Positions 31,678-42,757 of a stretch of 64,000 nucleotides of DNA are shown one piece after another (the stretch's first letter is position 1; each line of letters opens with the position of its first letter). Below the pieces are notes generated by a model that saw only the letters and a list, made by a program, of their open reading frames with translations, was not told the DNA's origin and did no database searches. The position numbers and the translations under genes are program-made. Source of the stretch: Cannabis sativa (taxonomy: Eukaryota > Streptophyta > Magnoliopsida > Rosales > Cannabaceae). Location: contig NC_083605.1 of the NCBI RefSeq assembly GCF_029168945.1, forward strand, positions 36,159,280-36,223,279, in the 5' to 3' direction.

Positions 31678-32153
31678 GTTAACTATATGTCAAGTGTTTT
31701 ATGTTTTTAATGTTGTAATATGAACTTTTGTCTGGTTGGCTGACTTGCATGGGTCTGGTGCCCCATTTTCCCCTTAGTCTAAATGTAGGTCAGCCAAATT
31801 GGACTTAGACTTAGTATTTTGGAATGATGTTTGTTGTATGCGCTATGTATTTGTTGTAGTAACTGGTTTGGCTGACTTGTATGGGTCTGGTACCCTATTT
31901 TCCCCTTAGTCTAAATGTAGGTCAGCTGAGTTAGATTTAGACTTAGTAGTTCAGAATGATGTTTGGACTATGTGGTTCGTTGTATGCGTTGTGCTTCTAC
32001 TTCAGTAGAATATTGTCTTTAATTTATTTTCGTTCGGTGGGTTGTCAAATGAAACTATCAAATGGATGTTGTATGTCAAATAGCTTGAATGACGCATTAT
32101 CCTAAAATGGAAAAAAAATGGTTATGATAGGGGGCTGCACTCCGTAGAGCTGC
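31678..32153. repeat. Convergent 3' region with imperfect duplication, copy 2
   Basis: Between the antisense gene and integrase. The TTTTCCCCTTAGTCTAAATG block occurs twice (near 31768 and 31899). It matches 7605-8083. Confidence 0.6.
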
Positions 32154-33614
32154 CTACATACCCTTTCCAGGGATCAAGCCCAAATGTAGTTCTGTCTCCC
32201 TGCATGAATATTTGTTAGCAATAGTGCGTTGAGAAGAGTGGGTCTCGTAAGACCGATAAAGAAAACAAATGCAAAGAGAACAGAACAATAGTTTGGGGTT
32301 TAAGTGTGATACTGGTTTAGGTGAATAGCATTCCCAACTGTTGTTGATGTCTCGTCCTTTGTCCGTTTGGATTTTGTAAGCTCCATTGCCGACTACCTCA
32401 GTGATCAGGTAGGGCTCTTCCCATGTTGGGGCTAGCTTACCTGCTCCCGCTTCCTTGGTGTTTTGAAAAACTCGACGAAGCACCCAGTCTCCCACCTTGA
32501 ATGACCGAGTACGGGCATTCTTGTTGTAATGCTTTGCTAGACACTGTTGGTAGGCTGCCATTCTTATAGATGCCCTTTCTCTTCTCTCGTCGACTGTGTC
32601 TAGTTCGTGGCACCTGTCTTCCCAATTTTGCATTTCTGTAGTCAGTTCATGTCTAGCTGTTGGGACTTCACTTTCTGTTGGTATGACCACTTCCATTCCA
32701 TAGGCTAGAGAGAAAGGTGTTTCTCCTGTGGATGTTCTGGCTGTTGTGCGGTAGGACCATAGTACTCCTGGCAATTCATCGGCCCATCTACCCTTTGCAT
32801 TCTCTAGCCGTTTTTTGATTGTGTTCATGATGGTCTTATTAGACGATTCTGCTTGTCCATTGGCTTGAGGGTATCTAGGTGTTGAGAAGCTTAACTTAAT
32901 GTTCCAGAATTTGCAAAAGTTTTGAAAGTCGAGGCTGATGAACTGTGAGCCATTGTCTGTCACAATTTCTTTCGGAATTCCATATCTACAGATAACATTT
33001 CTCCAAATAAACCCCTTAACTTCTTTGTCTCGAACTTGGTGGAACGATTCCGCTTCTATCCACTTGCTGAAGTAGTCGGTCACTGCAAGCATATATACCT
33101 TCTGTCCAGGTGCAGTTGGCAATTTGCCAACTATGTCCATTCCCCACTTCATAAAGGGCCATGGGGATGTGATCGATGTGAGACGTTCAGGAGGCTGATG
33201 GGATACTTGTGCAAAACGTTGGCATTTGTCACACCGTCTTGTATATTCAGATGAGTCGGCTCTCATAGTAGGCCAATAGTAGCCTTGTGTGAGGGCCCGG
33301 TATGCTAAGCTTCTGCCTCCCGAATGGTTGCCACATTCGCCCTCGTGAAGCTCAGCTAGTATATATTTTGCTTCTGCAGGGTTAACACATCTCAAATATG
33401 GACCAGAATAGGATCGTTTATAGAGCTTACCTCGTATTATTGAGAATCTGGCTGCCTGAGCCTTGACTCTTCGGGCTTCATTCTTATCTTCTGGTAGCAC
33501 ATCTTTTTCTAAGTACTCGATGATGGGCGTCATCCATGTCTTTTCGTTGGCGACGTCATTTACTTCTTCTTCTTCTTCTTTCTTCCAGACAGCAGGCCAT
33601 TGGAGGTACACCAT
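32154..33614 (-). pseudogene. Integrase, retrotransposon copy 2
   Basis: A 486-codon frame with the HHCC zinc finger (HEGECGNHSGG, RRCDKCQRF) and the DDE core: Asp in WGMDIVGKL, Asp in IVTDNGSQFISL, Glu in YPQANGQAESSNKT. Unlike copy 1, the core is unbroken. The C-terminus is shifted: a one-base insertion near 32335 replaces the WNAIHLKQY ending with about 65 unrelated residues. The frame starts within the region that should follow RNase H, since a frameshift upstream separates the two. It would have served cDNA insertion. Confidence 0.92.
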
Positions 33615-34624
33615 TGGGATTGTTTTGGGGCTGGTTGTCTGGATGGAAGACCCAAGGTTGGATAAGGCGTATGACTATTATTTTCCCTAGGCACCTGACT
33701 GACTGTGAACTCGTCGAAGGTCGATTGCAACTCTTTTGTTTTCTCAAGATAAGCTGTCATTTTGCTATCTCGGGCCTGATAGCTACCTTGCATTTGGTTG
33801 ACTACAAGTTGTGAATCGCTAAAGACGTTGATTCTTTTGGCTCCCATTTCTTTGGCCAGTCCGAGTCCAGCAATCATAGCCTCATACTCTGCCACATTGT
33901 TTGTAGCTTTAAACCCACATCTGATTGCTTGCTCGATCTTCTCGCCTTGGGGTGAGGTTAGAACAAGTCCTAATCCGCTTCCTCTTACATTGCTTGAACC
34001 GTCTACATGTAATTCCCATGTGCCATTTGCCTGTCCCTCTGTAAGGTGGCAAAGTTCTTTTTCCGCCTGCACTTGAGAGTTAGGTGTAAAGTCTGCAATG
34101 AAATCAGCTAATACCTGAGATTTTAATGCGGTTCGTGGCTTGTAGGAGATGTCATATTCGCTGAGCTCCACTGCCCACTTGGTCAACCTTCCAGACAACT
34201 CTGGTTTATGTAGTATGGTCTTGAGGGGAAAGGTGGTGAGTACTGTGATTGGGTGGCATTGGAAGTATGGACGCAACTTTCTGGCTGCGTGAATGAGTGC
34301 CAATGCTAACTTCTCCAGCTGACTGTACCTAGTTTCTGCATCAAGTAAGGATTTAGAGACATAATAAATTGGAAGTTGTTTACCTTTATCCTCTCTTACT
34401 AAGACTGCGCTGACTGCCGCCTCAGAGACAGCTAGGTACACAAAGAGGTTTTCGTTATCTTTTGGCTTTGATAATAGTGGAGGGCTAGTCAGGTATTGCT
34501 TTAATTTGTCCAACGCTTCTTCACACTCGGCTGTCCATTCGAATGTCTTTGATTTTCTAAGTGTGTTGAAGAAAGAGTGGCATCGCTCGGAAGACTTTGA
34601 GATGAATCGGCCTAGCGCAGCGAT
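33615..34624 (-). pseudogene. RNase H and RT connection domain, retrotransposon copy 2
   Basis: The frame running from about 34513 to 33560 gives HVDGSSNVRG, NNVAEYEAM (Glu to Val change just before the conserved acidic residue) and VFSDSQLVVNQ. The last RNase H block is lost: after ENNSH the frame shifts because of a small deletion near 33668, where unit 1 reads HADALANLGS. A stop at the RT boundary (near 34625) separates it from the RT frame. Confidence 0.9.
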
Positions 34625-35422
34625 TCAGCCTGTTAGTTTTTGGACATCTTTGATGCATGTTGGTGAGGGGATCCTTAGGATTGAATCAATCTGAGCTGGG
34701 TTGGCTTCGATCCCTCGTTGTGTCACCAAGTAGCCTAAGAACTTGCCTGCAGTTACACCAAAAGAACACTTAGTAGGATTTAACTTCATGTTATATTTTC
34801 TAAGTATTTCAAAAGATTGTTCTAAATGATTGATGTGCTCTTCTGCAACTAGTGATTTCACTAGCATGTCGTCGATGTAGACTTCTATGGTCTTTCCCAG
34901 GTGGTCAGCAAACATCTTGTTCACGAGGCGTTGGTAGGTTGCTCCTGCATTCTTCAGTCCGAACGGCATCACCTTGTAACAAAAGATTCCTAGGTTGGTC
35001 ATGAAAGCTGTCTTCTCCTGGTCTTCTGGATGCATAAGGATCTGGTTATATCCTGAGAAAGCATCCATGAAGCTAAGGAGTTCGTGTCCTGCTGTGGCGT
35101 CTACCAGCATGTCAATGTGTGGTAATGCAAATGAGTCTTTTGGGCACGCCTTGTTGAGGTCTGTAAAATCGATGCAAACCCTCCACTTGCCATTTTTCTT
35201 TTTCACAATCACTACGTTTGCCAGCCAGTCTGGGTACTGGACTTCTCTTATAATCTCAGGGTTAATACCGGTCATATCCGCATGGGACCAAGCAAATTGA
35301 TCATGGTTAGCAATCAAAAATTCAATAAGTTTAGATCTCATGTCGGGGTCCAGCTGGGCTCCGATTTGGACTTTGTGGTCTGGGAAGTCGGGATGGATTT
35401 GGACTTCGTCTAGCTCCTCCAT
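34625..35422 (-). pseudogene. Reverse transcriptase with internal deletion, retrotransposon copy 2
   Basis: The YIDDMLVKS catalytic motif, WRVCIDFTDLNKACPKDS and VMPFGLKNAGATYQ are present. Relative to unit 1, 123 bp (41 codons) is missing after INPEII, at ATAA microhomology, removing part of the fingers while keeping phase. The frame ends at a TGA within QKLTG...IAALGR, where unit 1 has a sense codon. Upstream it stays in phase with gag-protease across a private TAA (35429-35431) and the shared TAG. Confidence 0.92.
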
Positions 35423-35464
35423 ATTAGGTTAGTCAGATTGGGAGTTGGGTAGCTCTCGCTGCTG

Positions 35465-35473
35465 TAATTGCTA
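35465..35473 (-). promoter_or_regulatory. Candidate readthrough stop TAG-CAA-TTA between gag-protease and pol, copy 2
   Basis: The protease frame ends KPAQS then TAG CAA TTA. The next 17 codons lead in the same phase to the RT frame. The context matches CARYYA, the strongest known plant readthrough signal. Of three stops seen in the linker across both copies, only this one is shared. Confidence 0.5.
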
Positions 35474-37777
35474 TGACTGTGCTGGTTTTGCCTTCATGGT
35501 GGTTCGGTAGCATTCTCTTGAATCTTTCTGCTCCCCTCTAATTTCTTTCGGCCCCCATTTGGTTGGAAACCTTAAAGCTTGGTGGTAAGTTGAAGGTACA
35601 GCTTCCATCTCATGGATCCATGGCCTGCCGAGGATGACGTTGTAGGCAGAAGGGGAGTCAATCACCAGGAACCTGGTGCACAAGTTGACTCCTTCAGCAT
35701 ACACAGGCAGCTCGATCTCTCCCGAGGTATTTTTCTGTTCACCACTAAATCCAATTAGGACAGTTGTCTTCCTCACAATTTTGGATTCGTCAATTCCCAT
35801 TTCCCTGAGAGCACTCAAAAAAAGGATGTTAGCTGAACTGCCATTATCGACAAGTATACGTTTAGTCAAATACTTAGCTATATAAAGTGAAATAACAAGA
35901 GCATCATGATGAGGGTTAAGAAGCCTAGTTGATTCTGATGTCGTGAAGCTGATGGTTTGCTCCGGTAAGGAAGATGTTCTGCTGGTCTCCCCTTTGGTCC
36001 AGTTAGCCTGACGTGCATGTTTCGTTGCAGCTGACTGGGTGACTCCACTTACTTCCGAGCCACCTGTTATTACGTTGACCGTTCTCTCATGAACAGGTGA
36101 CCTGGGCGGTGTTATGTCCCTCTGGTTGTCTATCGTGTCCCTCTGACCCTGGTAAGTCTTCTTTCCTTTGTCGGTGAGGTGGTCGACTAAGTGGCCCCGT
36201 TTTAGCAAGTTGATTACTTCTAATCTTAAGGCAATGCACTCTTCAGTCCGGTGGCCATGGTCGTTGTGGAAGTCACACCACTTGCTTCTGTCCCTCTGCT
36301 CAGCTGGAGTCCTCATCTTCTCAGGCCACTTTACTTTGCTTCCAAGCCCCTTAAGTACTTGAACAGCCTCAGCAGGTGAGATGGACAAGTTGTACTCGGG
36401 CATCTTCGGTCCACTTCGAGGATATGTGTCAGTGGGCCGGTTGTAATCCCTTCTTCGGTTCTCTGACTTGTTAGAAGTCGGGTATGGCTCAGACCGTTTG
36501 TCGTTGTGCCGTCTGTCTACTCTAGAATCTCTGGGAGTCTCTTTTCTTGGAGAGGATCTGTAGTAGTTGACTTCATCTTCTTCCCACTTGATTTGGGCCC
36601 ATGCCTTGGCGAGGACGTCTTCCATAGTCTTACATGGGTACTTGGTGAGTTCTTTGTATAAATCTGAGTCGTAGCGAAGTCCTTTGCGGAAAGCTGAGAT
36701 GGCTGTGTGTTGGTTACAATTGGTGATAGACACTTTTTCTTTATTGAAGCGCCCCACGTAATCTCTCAGTGCTTCCCCACGTCGTTGGACGATGACGTAA
36801 AGGTCTTCTGATTGCTTCTCTAATTTCCTGCTACTGGCAAACTGCTCAACAAAAGTATCAGTGAGTTGTGCAAAAGTTTTAATAGAATTATTAGGCAAAT
36901 TAGTATACCACTGGAGGGCTGGTCCAATTAGACTCGAACCAAACCCCTTACACATGCATGCTTCCCTCATGTCACGTGGAATGGCCACGGTGAACATCCT
37001 TTGTCAATATTGGGCGATGTGGTCGTCTGGGTCAGATGTCCCGTCGAACATCTTCATGTTGGGGAAGCTAAATTTCTTAGGCATCTCCACTAAAGCTATC
37101 TCATCGACAAATGGTGAGTCGGCGTAGCAGCTTGCGGCACTCTTCTTGATAGGAGCAGGCATTCCAGGGATACGCTGAATGAGGGCTTCCATCTCGGCTA
37201 GCTTGCGGGCCAAACCCGGATCTGCAATTGGGGATGCGCTAACCGTCTGGCGGGCTGCCTCAGTTGTTGTAACCTGTTGCTCCAAGGTGGTGGGCTGTCT
37301 ACCATCACCGGAGGAGGGGAGGTTAACCCCTTGAGCTGTCTGCCCATTGTCTGAAATTGTCTGGGCTTCTGGTGTCGTTAAGGTTACCTGTCCACCTGCA
37401 TTAATAGAAGAGTTTGGTGTATTAGTGACAATGGTTGGAGTTTGTTGGTTCCTTACCAAGGCTGGCGGATCCATCTGACTCGATCCGCCAATAGAGGAGT
37501 TGGGAGTGAGGCTCCCCAAGGACTGCATCGGACTGATTGGAACTCGAAAGCGGGATGGAGGTGGCGGAGGGTCGGTCATGTTCTGGGATGACAAGGTCTC
37601 CATCCTCACCAACAGGTCTGCGTTTTCAGCTTGCAGCTTTTCTAGTTGCTCACGGTCTTTAGCCGCTTGCTCTCGATCTTTGGCTGCTTGCTCTCGCTCC
37701 TTGGCTGCCTCGGCAGTGAGGATAGCGATCTGGGAAGCTAGGTCTGGAGTCTCAGTTACGTCGGCCATGGTGTTCAA
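35471..37777 (-). pseudogene. Gag and aspartic protease, retrotransposon copy 2
   Basis: Starts MNTMADVTE at 37775-37777, 63 bp inside the 5' LTR edge. An N-terminal coiled coil carries repeated AAKDREQ heptads, then a Pro/Ser/Thr-rich linker, and the retrotransposon Gag region ([35 protein letters not shown]). A zinc-knuckle-like motif [14 protein letters not shown] follows, and then the protease with [13 protein letters not shown] and [16 protein letters not shown] at about 36998-37000 splits the frame into two parts (HIAQY and QRMFTVAI). This whole region up to the protease is deleted in copy 1, so I cannot tell whether the TGA is old. The frame ends at the candidate readthrough TAG. Confidence 0.9.
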
Positions 37778-37816
37778 GGTGAACCTTTGGAGTCTTTGTC
37801 GAATGAACGATTGCTA

Positions 37817-37836
37817 GGTTCCCACAGACGGCGCCA
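37817..37836 (-). promoter_or_regulatory. Primer binding site of retrotransposon copy 2
   Basis: On the minus strand, three bases after the 5' LTR, the sequence is TGGCGCCGTCTGTGGGAACC. TGGCGCCG can pair with tRNAs ending CGGCGCCA (tRNA-Asp type); the pairing beyond eight bases was not checked. Its position fixes the element's orientation. Confidence 0.8.
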
Positions 37837-37839
37837 AAT

Positions 37840-38524
37840 TGTAGAGGGTGAAATTTACAATACGAAATTTGGGCACAGCAACCTGTCAAGAACAAAGAGA
37901 GAGACAAAAGTTCAATTGGGAGCACCGGTGGGGTGTCAGCCAAAGGGACTCCGACGCTCAAGTCAGTACGATTATAGTAAAAAATTATAATAATGGAAAA
38001 TAAATGCAATATAAATGGTAGCCGGACGGATGAGTGGACAAGCGGACAGACGGACTAAAAGAGTAACTCCGATGGTGAGGCTTAAGAGAAAAGCTTAGAA
38101 AAAACGACTGTCTGCTTGAGTCAGTGAGTAGTGTGAGTATCGAATGTGTTCTCTCCAGCGTCTATCGTATGGTTCCTTTTATCGTGTGTTCTCAGTGCTG
38201 TTGCCCTCTGTCCACGTCACCCGTTGGACTCGTTCAAATTGGTTACTTCCCTAATTATTAGGGAGTAGTAACCGTCTTCTTGACTGGTTCCATATTAACT
38301 TGATTTCACCCGTTTGGCTGACTGGCCGGGCTCAAACCCGGTTGCGGGACGATCCGGCTTGTGGCCCATAGGCTCACTCGTTAGTCTATTTCAAGGCCTA
38401 GCGAGTCCGTCTGACTGTCTTATTGGGCCCAATATTGTTAGATCCATTATTGATGGGCTCGTCTGACTTGCATATTGGACTTCTCAAAAATATCATAAAT
38501 ATTAAGCAAATTTTTACCTCTACA
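37840..38524 (-). repeat. 5' LTR of retrotransposon copy 2
   Basis: 685 bp from TGTAGAGG to CCTCTACA, directly followed by GATAA. It is the only complete 5' LTR in the window and should hold the sense promoter of the element. Confidence 0.93.
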
Positions 38525-38563
38525 GATAATAAGAGTCATAAATTCTTACATAGATCACAAAAC

Positions 38564-39101
38564 TTTGTTGGCTTGAATCTACTGCTTGACGACCAGTTAT
38601 GAGCTCGAGCAGTAAAACTCCATAAGCAAAGACATTTACTTCTCATCTTTAATTCCATGCATGAAGTATCCTGGTGCCAAATATTTAAAACCATTTGAAA
38701 AAAGAACAAATCCATAAACTAAATAATTTATAGAACAAAACAAATTAATTGAAGAAAGAAAGGGTAGTAATAAAAAGTGTTTGCAAACCCGAATGTGCCT
38801 TCAATTGGGAAAACAATATGGTGAGTCTATTTTTCCAGTAAGACATTTAGAAGTCCAAAATAAAAAATCTGCATTAATTATTACTATACAACAACAAAAT
38901 CAATTTAAAAAAACAAATGAATTTACTTAGAGGGTTGTGCATTGGATTGGATTTGAATGGGTGAGATAATGAAATGAAAGTACCTGAGCCTCGTAATCTT
39001 GGGTGAGTAGTATGTTAGAGGCCTCAATATCTCTATGAAATATTCATCTTTGGCAACCCTGATGTAGATATTACAATCCTTGTGCTACCCCAACTGAAAT
39101 A
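38564..39101 (-). pseudogene. Receptor-like cytoplasmic kinase fragment, copy 2
   Basis: The same three pieces as 12793-13320, with the same stop codons around YLHQGCQR and the HRDIEASNILL catalytic loop. Shared stops mean the gene was already dead before duplication. The flanking GATAA insertion site and downstream noncoding sequence are also the same. Confidence 0.75.
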
Positions 39102-40495
39102 TTCATCTATGGCAGCCCTTGATGTAGATATTTTCCATTTCAATTGAAATATATACAGATTGTATTATTTATTTTAACAAAGAAATTTGTAAAACAACAT
39201 TGTGTAAAATTTGGCCATGGAAATAATCGTAGTATGAATGGCTACTTACTCGACGAGGCTCCGATACTCAATAGGACCAATCGACAATCCAATCAATCAA
39301 AACCCAATTCTGAATTAAGAATCAGACCAATCAACTGGTCAATTGAATGGACTTTAAACTAATCACATTTCACCTAGAACGGTGAAGCTCTAAGCATCGA
39401 GACCATTCTGATGTTCAATAGGACCAATCGACAACAGATCAATTCTAAATCAAGAATTGAACCAATCAACTGCTCAATCGTATCGACTTCAAACTTATCA
39501 AGAATTGAACCTAAAACTTAAAATCAAATTTAAAATCTTACCTTGCTAATGGAGGTGACGGTGGAGGCTGAGGAACGGCTTCGTGTGGTGGCGTAGAATA
39601 GAGAAAGGTCGAGCTTCGGTGGTTTCAATTCTTCTTTGGCCAGGGCTTTATCGTTGTCCCTCAATTCCTCAAACAGAGGATTCAGAAGCTTCACTCTCCG
39701 TATCAAATCCCCGTTGTTTTCTTTTTAACTTTATTTTTTCCCTCTTGTTTTATATATAAAAAAAAATTAATTTCCCTCACTTTAAATGCGTTGTGACTCG
39801 TATCAAATATCAGTTAATATTAATATGATTTGTTTTATTTTTAATTTATTATATATAAATAATATTTTATTATTTTATTAAATAAAAATAAAAAGTGACC
39901 CATGAATTTCTCATAAACCAAGAATTTAGTTATATAGGCACACTTTATATAGAATAGATATATATATATGGCTTTAATTTAACATATTTATCTAAATAAG
40001 TTATAAATTTATGCAAAATTATCACCTGAATTATATAATATATTATGATCAAAGTATAATAATCATTACTTAATTTCTTATAAATGCAAATCACCTGATG
40101 ATCATTTTTTTCTTTACTGGTCAATTATTTCTTTACTTGTGTTGCCTTGTTCTCCAATATTCAATTTCATCACCTGAAACATATAATATATTTCATCAAA
40201 GCATAATAATCATCACTTAATTTCTTAACAAATAACTGGTAAATTAAGTGGTATGATTTTAATATCACCGAGTTCATATAATTAAATGAAGTTTTGATAT
40301 GCGTGGACAAATTTAAGAACCTTCTAAGCTCTAACCAATATCGAGTATACATATAATTATGCAACAAATTATTTAAAATATTTATGTGAAGACTCGGTTA
40401 AATTTAGTAAAAAAAAAAAAGATTAATAATAAAAATGGGTGGAGTCCACAAAATTATTAATTAGATATTAATTTGTTGATTGATGATGGGAAAAA
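39102..40495. other. Noncoding stretch, unit 2
   Basis: Includes the candidate exon remnant (about 39546-39703) and then AT-rich sequence (39770-40495) shared with 51830-52558 of unit 3 but missing from unit 1. Near 40497 it is cut short by a deletion and runs directly into the end of the 231-aa gene. Confidence 0.6.
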
Positions 40496-41191
40496 TTAGT
40501 CTTCTAGAAAGCCAAGGTCGATTCCAGCAAAAGTCTTTAAGTCGTTATTAAACAAATTATCGTCATTAGTATCAACATCATCCGCAACAGTAGGAACGAC
40601 ATCATTATTATGATCATCGCCAACATTGTTCATAGAACTCAGCATCTTTATACGTCGGTGGAGTTGCTCCAAATAAGAGCTCTGAACCAATAAATGTTGC
40701 TGATGATCATGATTTTTATTTTCCAAACGAAGCTTAGGGATATGGACAAGTTTCTCCACAGCCAGTCGTAGAGTGAGACTCTGTCCATCACCGTACTTCA
40801 ACTTGGTCTGAACCACACTGTTGATGGACTCAGAGACCATCCTCGCCATCTTGTCAAACCAAACACGTTTTATCATGGGTCGACAGCGCTGATCTTGTTT
40901 TTTAAAATACATGTTATCCAAGGTGAATGGGATTTCCACAGTTGAGAACATTTTGCAAACTAGTGCCAGTAATGACTCCTCTGTTGATTCATATAATTCA
41001 TCTATGGGGTATACAAAATGGACAGTGGAATTGTGGTTAACGACAGTGTGATGATTATTATGGTAATGGTACTTCTGGATGGTGTTGAACTCTATCGTGA
41101 GTAAATCATCATTATAATCATACACATCTGGGTCTGCCTCCACAGTTATTTCCATGTATACCAAAACTTTAGAGTTTAGTTTAGTACCCAT
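40496..41191 (-). CDS. 231-aa protein of unknown function, unit 2 copy
   Basis: Open from ATG 41189-41191, 231 codons. The protein differs from the other two copies by one residue (Asp212 to Asn). Its stop is TAA instead of TAG-type context because a deletion join falls exactly at the stop codon: the AAAAATTAGTC at the join still supplies a stop, so the full protein is kept although the whole 3' flank was replaced. See the unit 1 copy for motifs. Its divergent partner is truncated, so this gene now stands without a working 240-aa neighbour. No domain recognised. Confidence 0.72.
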   Translation of the reverse strand: MGTKLNSKVLVYMEITVEADPDVYDYNDDLLTIEFNTIQKYHYHNNHHTVVNHNSTVHFVYPIDELYESTEESLLALVCKMFSTVEIPFTLDNMYFKKQDQRCRPMIKRVWFDKMARMVSESINSVVQTKLKYGDGQSLTLRLAVEKLVHIPKLRLENKNHDHQQHLLVQSSYLEQLHRRIKMLSSMNNVGDDHNNDVVPTVADDVDTNDDNLFNNDLKTFAGIDLGFLED

Positions 41192-41594
41192 ACTTTAATT
41201 GATTATAGTCTTATACGTACCTACGTCCGATCGAGAACTGCTATGACTAGCTATGGGTGGGTAGTGTGAGTACTTAATTATAAAGATTATTTATCTATAC
41301 GAATATATAGATTATTAAATTGCTCATATATAATTCTAATTTGGTTAGGAATTAATATGATAATTACTCAACCTCATTAAAAAAAGTTTGAAAATTATAT
41401 TTTATATAATAAATAATATCTTTTTTTTAATCAAACATATTCCGATTATAATATGGATCAATTGGAATAATCATATTCCTAATAAAATTAGAATTAATAT
41501 TATTCTATCATCTGCCCTATATATATATATAGGTAGGGATACACTAATTAAGAACGAATATTTAAGAAACCTATATTACGAGAGATAACACACA
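41192..41594. promoter_or_regulatory. Shared promoter region, unit 2 copy
   Basis: Same sequence as 22303-22709 with small changes; the TA run near 41518-41532 is shorter than in unit 1 (about 22623-22643). The plus-strand side now leads into a truncated gene. Confidence 0.5.
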
Positions 41595-41956
41595 CGTTGC
41601 CCCTCACCCTCATCAGTATTCTCCTTCACATACACCGCTCTCGTTACCGTCGTGATGTCTCTATGACCTTGACCGTGGATAACAGGATCATGATCCCTAA
41701 CAACGGTTTGCTTGATCTACGTATTGCTCACGCATGGGAACAAGTACTTAACAAAAGACCTGTTACCGCCTCTTTTCCCAGTCAGGCTGATCCTGAAGTA
41801 CATCAGCCACCATCTTCGTCCACAAGTAATAATGATCAAGTGCTTGATCATGATCATGAGAAGGAGGAGGAAGAGCATGGTGATGATAATGATGATCAAG
41901 TGTTGAATCATGTTGACCAGAAGGAGGATGAGCATGATGATGAGGATGAGGATTAG
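41595..41956 (+). pseudogene. 240-aa gene, 5' half deleted, unit 2 copy
   Basis: A 371-bp deletion joins the leader (CACACACGT) to the middle of the coding region (TTGCCCCTCACC), corresponding to 22710-23080 in unit 1; both breakpoints carry CGT. The ATG and the first ~120 residues, including NST, MFS and NMYW, are gone. The remaining ~119 codons stay open to the normal TAG, with the acidic His/Asp/Glu tail intact, but no ATG starts them in frame near the old leader. Probably not functional; initiation at an internal codon cannot be excluded. Confidence 0.88.
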
Positions 41957-42757
41957 TTCGATCAAGAATTATCTACGCTATATGTGGTATTATGAATATG
42001 TAACCTCGACTATGATTTCTAGTGTAGTACAAATTATTGCACAATCTGTCATTATTGCACTGCAATTTCCACATGCTTAACCTAGAAGAGTACCATATAT
42101 AGAGGTCATTGTTAATTTACTCTATATCCAAAGGAAAAAATAAAGTAAGTAAATGAAAATCAGGTACTTGTTTTGTTTAGTAGTGTCTACATCATTGTCT
42201 AAGAATTAAACTGAACAAGATAATAATAAACAAACTTTTGACCAATTACATACATCCATTTATCAATAAATCAACATAATATAATTAACCTACAAAAATA
42301 AATTAGTTAGACATTTTATCATACAATAAAATACTTTAATTTGAAATCAAGAGAATCAAGGCGACAAAATTTTATACAAAATTGACAGCAAAACTCCAAA
42401 AAAAGAAAAAGAAGATCAAGAGATCAGAAAAATAATAACAATAACTTTTGACCCAAACAATCCATAATGAAAAATATAAATGATCTCATAATAATAAAAA
42501 TTGGAAATATTAATTCTTAACTTCTTGACAACAAAAACTAGTTTTTTTGAATGTCCACAAATAAAATGTAAAAAAAGTGGTAGTAGTTATTTTTTTTTTT
42601 ACAAACTTCAAAATTATAAATATAGATATAGATATATATATATACTAGTAGAATGCTACGTGCAAGGCACGTATATAAGTTTTATTGCTAGGTGTGTCTT
42701 GTTTTATTTAAAAATAATACAATGAATAATTAAAAAAATATTATTAATTATTGTAAT
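41957..42757. other. Noncoding flank with 1.28-kb deletion, unit 3
   Basis: After about 80 bp of shared 3' flank, the sequence jumps at 42035 to the equivalent of 24801, losing the MITE. It then matches 24801-25501 of unit 2 up to the CACTA insertion at 42758. Confidence 0.65.

Larger units (their letters stand above)
26876..38524 (-). mobile_element. Tat-lineage Ty3/Gypsy retrotransposon, copy 2 (both LTRs present)
   Basis: 11.65 kb between identical GATAA target duplications (26871-26875 and 38525-38529). Reading right to left: 5' LTR, PBS, gag-protease, candidate readthrough TAG, RT, RNase H, integrase, then the convergent antisense gene, 75-bp repeats, polypurine tract and 3' LTR. It shares its insertion site with copy 1, so both descend from one insertion duplicated with the locus. 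Lesions private to this copy: a TGA in gag, a TAA just before RT, a 123-bp in-frame deletion in RT, a TGA at the RT end, and frameshifts in RNase H and at the integrase end. It cannot move on its own. Confidence 0.95.
23409..41935. repeat. Tandem segmental duplication, unit 2
   Basis: 18.5 kb, starting at the same bases as units 1 and 3. It has the fullest retrotransposon copy, lacks the 5.5-kb insert of unit 1, and has a roughly 2.39-kb deletion joining sequence like 52558 to sequence like 54949 of unit 3 at a shared ATTAG. Confidence 0.9.

Noticed and set aside
33036..33254. Plus-strand frames opposite pol (several, 62-116 codons)
   Set aside because: They are antisense shadows of conserved RT, RNase H and integrase sequence.
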